A stretch of 17,773 bases of DNA from CAYVGO01 sp964450725 (GTDB taxonomy: Bacteria > Bacteroidota > Bacteroidia > Bacteroidales > UBA932): NCBI GenBank assembly GCA_964450725.1, contig CAYVGO010000048.1, positions 1 to 17,773 on the forward strand, in the 5' to 3' direction. The notes below the pieces were generated by a model. The model worked only from the letters and a program-made list of their open reading frames with translations, had not been told where the DNA came from and searched no databases. A program made the translations under genes and the position numbers. Below are positions 15,487 through 17,773 of this stretch, in pieces (the first letter of the stretch is position 1; the number at the start of each line of letters is the position of its first letter).

Positions 15487-17643
15487 TTATTTTAAGGTAT
15501 TCAGAAATTGATTGATTTCTTTGGCAATTTCTATAGGATTGCCTTGAGGTGTAGAAGAATATTGATGATTTTCACGTACCCACCGATCTTCCATATCAAA
15601 GTAATCAATAGTTGGTATTTGTCCGGTAGTGTTTATTTGGTCAAAGAAATATTTCCATCGAAGATGGTAAAAATCTGCCAGCATACCATTCCACTCTCGA
15701 TGTGAGTAATCTCTTAATCCGCCATTATTGGCAGCAAACTTATTTCCCCAGGTGGTTATCAAGCGGAGGGCAATTTCTTTGTAATAAGCATCCTCATTCT
15801 TATTACTGCTTATTTTCAAAGCATTTTCAACCCAAGTTCCTACCCTAAACTCTTTTCGGGTTCCGGTCAAGCGATCTTGAAGCAAGATTAAATGTAAAAA
15901 GTATTCTGAGAACCGTAAAAATTCTTGACTCTCTCCTTTTTCAAAAAGTTCTGCCATTTTTGGTAATAGTTGGTTGGCTTTATTAGCAACAACTTGTCTT
16001 GTAAAATCTACAAGATCGTATTGAAAGTTGTTTACATCTTTCAAAGAGTCTGATACAGAAAGCATGAGAGGAAGTATTTTTTCAAAAGTTGCAGCATCAT
16101 AATACATTTTGGCCGTAGCCCAACTGGATACTTTATTAATTTTCAGTGCCGGTCTGGCGCATAAAACAGATTCGGTCGTTCCTTCTTGTGTTGACTCATA
16201 AGGAGCATTGTAGGCTGTATTGGCAAGTATTTTCCATACCTCTTCCATCGCTGTAGTTGTTTTACCATAGCGAGCCTTTACCCAATCTTTTACCCATTGA
16301 TCTTTGGCAAATTTTTCAGGTCTCCAAGGAAGTTCATATAATAACTCGTACATTACCGGATTATTTTCAACTCCTTCTGCTGTAACTCCTACTCCTTTTA
16401 AATGTTTTGCTTGCGGAGATTGTAATGCAAGATAGTACCCGTCAATAACACGATTCATTTTTCCAAACAATCCGGTATTTCCTCCAAAGTTTAGTAACAT
16501 ACAATATACCCAATCATGTTGTTCAAATCCATTTTTTCTATACCATGTTGACTTAGTATCACCCCATTGCGGACGCGATTCACTGAATAAATCTAAAACT
16601 AAGATTTTACTTTGGGGCACTTCGTCAATCATGGCTTGATAAGGTGCTGCCTGCCAACTTTGTATTACCCAAACTGCTTCAGGATTTACTGCTTTCATAG
16701 CATTATAAATTGCTTTACCCGCAACCGGCAAATTGACTCCTGCGGTTGACCCCCCTTCATGAAACGGATCGATGGCATAATAATTGGCTACTCCATAGAG
16801 TTGAGTTAATTCGCGATAATATACTTTTGCAATTTCGGCAAAACGAGAATCTTCGGGCTGTAAGAATGCAGGACGAGGATAACTACCCCAAAATCCGGGA
16901 TTTTGAACTTTTAATCCTAATTTTTCTCCCGCATTACGAGGAACCATACCGGCATATCCTGCAAAAACAGGTTCAATACCCCATTGTCGATATTGGTGAA
17001 TAATTTGTTTGGCCAATTTTTCTTCATGAATAAAATATGATTCCGGAACAGGTACATCAGAACCCTCTAAATTATTCATTAACCACCAAGCTTGGTGAGC
17101 AGGACTTGCTACAAATGCCGTTGCTTCTTCTTTGGAATATCCTAAAGCCATCAGAGTATTTCTCCAAACCACACTTGTACCCGTTATCGCCAGTGGCAAG
17201 TTAATGCCGTGCATTGCCATAAAATCAATCTCTTGCTGCCATCGATTCCAATCCCAAAATGCCATAGTATAAGAAAATGTACAATAATTCAAATAATATC
17301 TTGTCATCATTGAAGTAGAACGGCGTTCCGGCTTTGGTACCTTCGGAAGGTTCTTCAATTCCTGCCGGGGATTATTCCATGTAATCTGAATGTTGGCGTA
17401 ATATTTAAGATACCAGTTTAAACCGGTGGCAATACTGATATTGTTGTTTCCTTTAATCCAGATTTTTTTACCCTTCTGATCAATTTCAAAAAAATCTACA
17501 TTGCCAGAAGATTTTATTACTTCAAAAAGAAATAACTTACTTGAACCGCTACTTATACGCTCTACAAGTTCATAAACAGGTTTTTGGGCAAATAAATAAG
17601 AGGCTTGACTAAACAAAAGAAGAAAAATGAAAGATTTGTACAT
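15487..17643 (-). CDS. secreted alpha-N-acetylglucosaminidase, GH89 (NAGLU family)
   Basis: A 718-aa enzyme. Residues 1-19 are a signal peptide (MYKSFIFLLLFSQASYLFA, cleaved before Q), so it is exported to the periplasm or beyond. GH89 landmarks follow: WDWNRWQQEIDFMAMHGINL, ending in P, near residue 150; the DPFHEGG loop with Glu296; and the VGVTAEGVENNPV segment with Glu423. By analogy with human NAGLU and the Clostridium perfringens enzyme, these two glutamates are the catalytic pair of this retaining family. The enzyme removes terminal alpha-linked GlcNAc from heparan-sulfate-type chains or from alpha-GlcNAc-capped mucin glycans; the sequence does not settle which. A TTG at 17715 would add 24 residues before the signal peptide and overlap a promoter-like box, so ATG 17643 is chosen. 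It ends in its own terminator. Confidence 0.93.
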   Translation of the reverse strand: MYKSFIFLLLFSQASYLFAQKPVYELVERISSGSSKLFLFEVIKSSGNVDFFEIDQKGKKIWIKGNNNISIATGLNWYLKYYANIQITWNNPRQELKNLPKVPKPERRSTSMMTRYYLNYCTFSYTMAFWDWNRWQQEIDFMAMHGINLPLAITGTSVVWRNTLMALGYSKEEATAFVASPAHQAWWLMNNLEGSDVPVPESYFIHEEKLAKQIIHQYRQWGIEPVFAGYAGMVPRNAGEKLGLKVQNPGFWGSYPRPAFLQPEDSRFAEIAKVYYRELTQLYGVANYYAIDPFHEGGSTAGVNLPVAGKAIYNAMKAVNPEAVWVIQSWQAAPYQAMIDEVPQSKILVLDLFSESRPQWGDTKSTWYRKNGFEQHDWVYCMLLNFGGNTGLFGKMNRVIDGYYLALQSPQAKHLKGVGVTAEGVENNPVMYELLYELPWRPEKFAKDQWVKDWVKARYGKTTTAMEEVWKILANTAYNAPYESTQEGTTESVLCARPALKINKVSSWATAKMYYDAATFEKILPLMLSVSDSLKDVNNFQYDLVDFTRQVVANKANQLLPKMAELFEKGESQEFLRFSEYFLHLILLQDRLTGTRKEFRVGTWVENALKISSNKNEDAYYKEIALRLITTWGNKFAANNGGLRDYSHREWNGMLADFYHLRWKYFFDQINTTGQIPTIDYFDMEDRWVRENHQYSSTPQGNPIEIAKEINQFLNTLK

Positions 17644-17669
17644 GAGAAATGAAATAAAAATAGTTGTTA

Positions 17670-17677
17670 CAAATGTA
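17670..17677 (-). promoter_or_regulatory. -7-like box close to the GH89 gene
   Basis: On the minus strand TACATTTG fits TAnnTTTG, giving a start about 20 bases before the ATG at 17643. No TTTG lies at the expected upstream distance, so it is a weaker candidate than one with both elements. Confidence 0.35.
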
Positions 17678-17680
17678 TAA

Positions 17681-17699
17681 AAAGAATCAATGATTCTTT
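17681..17699. promoter_or_regulatory. 19-nt palindrome in the GH89 upstream region, possible operator
   Basis: AAAGAATCA and TGATTCTTT form a perfect inverted repeat around one central A, between two promoter-like boxes. This is the size and symmetry of a dimeric regulator site, or a leader hairpin. Which one, if either, is not decidable here. Confidence 0.45.
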
Positions 17700-17712
17700 C
17701 CGGTTTTACACT

Positions 17713-17720
17713 CAAAGATA
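17713..17720 (-). promoter_or_regulatory. -7-like box further upstream of the GH89 gene
   Basis: TATCTTTG on the minus strand matches TAnnTTTG and would give a leader of about 63 bases that includes the 19-nt palindrome. The -33 site would fall inside the left arm of the inverted repeat at 17731-17745, where no TTTG is present. Confidence 0.4.
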
Positions 17721-17730
17721 TAGATTAAGT

Positions 17731-17770
17731 AAGATAATTAATAAATCTACTTATTTTTATTAATTATCTT
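17731..17770. repeat. perfect 15-bp inverted repeat upstream of the GH89 gene
   Basis: AAGATAATTAATAAA at 17731-17745 and its exact reverse complement at 17756-17770, separated by 10 nt. It is almost entirely A/T. It could be a regulator site over the -33 region, or an AT-rich hairpin ending a neighbouring transcript. The right side is cut by the window edge. Confidence 0.7.
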
Positions 17771-17773
17771 GAT

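Noticed and set aside
17643..17715. Longer GH89 start at TTG 17715
   Set aside because: It would bury the clear signal peptide behind 24 residues and place the start codon on a promoter-like box.

Overview
The window looks like a chromosomal segment from a Bacteroidota species, most likely a gut-type Bacteroidales. The evidence is low GC content, intergenic boxes matching the Bacteroidota promoter pattern TAnnTTTG, few Shine-Dalgarno sequences, and gene families typical of that phylum. This assignment rests on pattern recognition, not on a database match.

From about 15109 down to base 1, everything lies on the minus strand and forms one phage-tail-like contractile injection system (extracellular CIS; Afp/PVC/AlgoCIS/Bacteroidales 'BIS' type). 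In transcription order it encodes: a DUF4255/Pvc16-type tube terminator; a 259-aa protein I do not recognise; a single contractile sheath protein; two tube proteins; a 58-aa DUF5908/Afp6-like protein; a LysM tube/spike adaptor; a VgrG-like spike; a PAAR tip; a gp25-like wedge protein; a large baseplate J (gp6/Afp11-like) protein; a small protein with a tail-fibre-type N-terminus; a second large wedge protein (Afp12 position); and the N-terminal 386 residues of a CIS tape-measure protein that runs off the left edge. The expected AAA+ ATPase and any toxin cargo would lie beyond that edge. Genes are tightly packed (overlaps of 1 base to gaps of about 40) except at two places, 10915-11079 and 4129-4609.

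Those two interruptions both contain repeats. At 10957-11040 lie two degenerate copies of a 42-bp unit. Related 42-bp units sit in frame inside the tape-measure gene at the left edge, in the opposite orientation. At 4220-4387, units of about 23 bp built on the palindrome GTCTAACGTTAGAC flank a run of exactly 100 N, a scaffold gap whose true length is unknown.

Upstream of the CIS operon is an AT-rich 325-bp promoter region with a good Bacteroidota promoter candidate (ATTG, 19 nt, TAACTTTG). A strong bidirectional terminator at 15436-15470 separates it from the next gene. That gene (15487-17643, also minus strand) encodes a secreted GH89 alpha-N-acetylglucosaminidase with both catalytic glutamates present. 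Its upstream region holds two promoter-like boxes, a 19-nt palindrome and a perfect 15-bp inverted repeat. The CIS parts would assemble into a sheathed contractile tube with baseplate and spike. The glycosidase appears to be an independent transcription unit for degrading host glycans.
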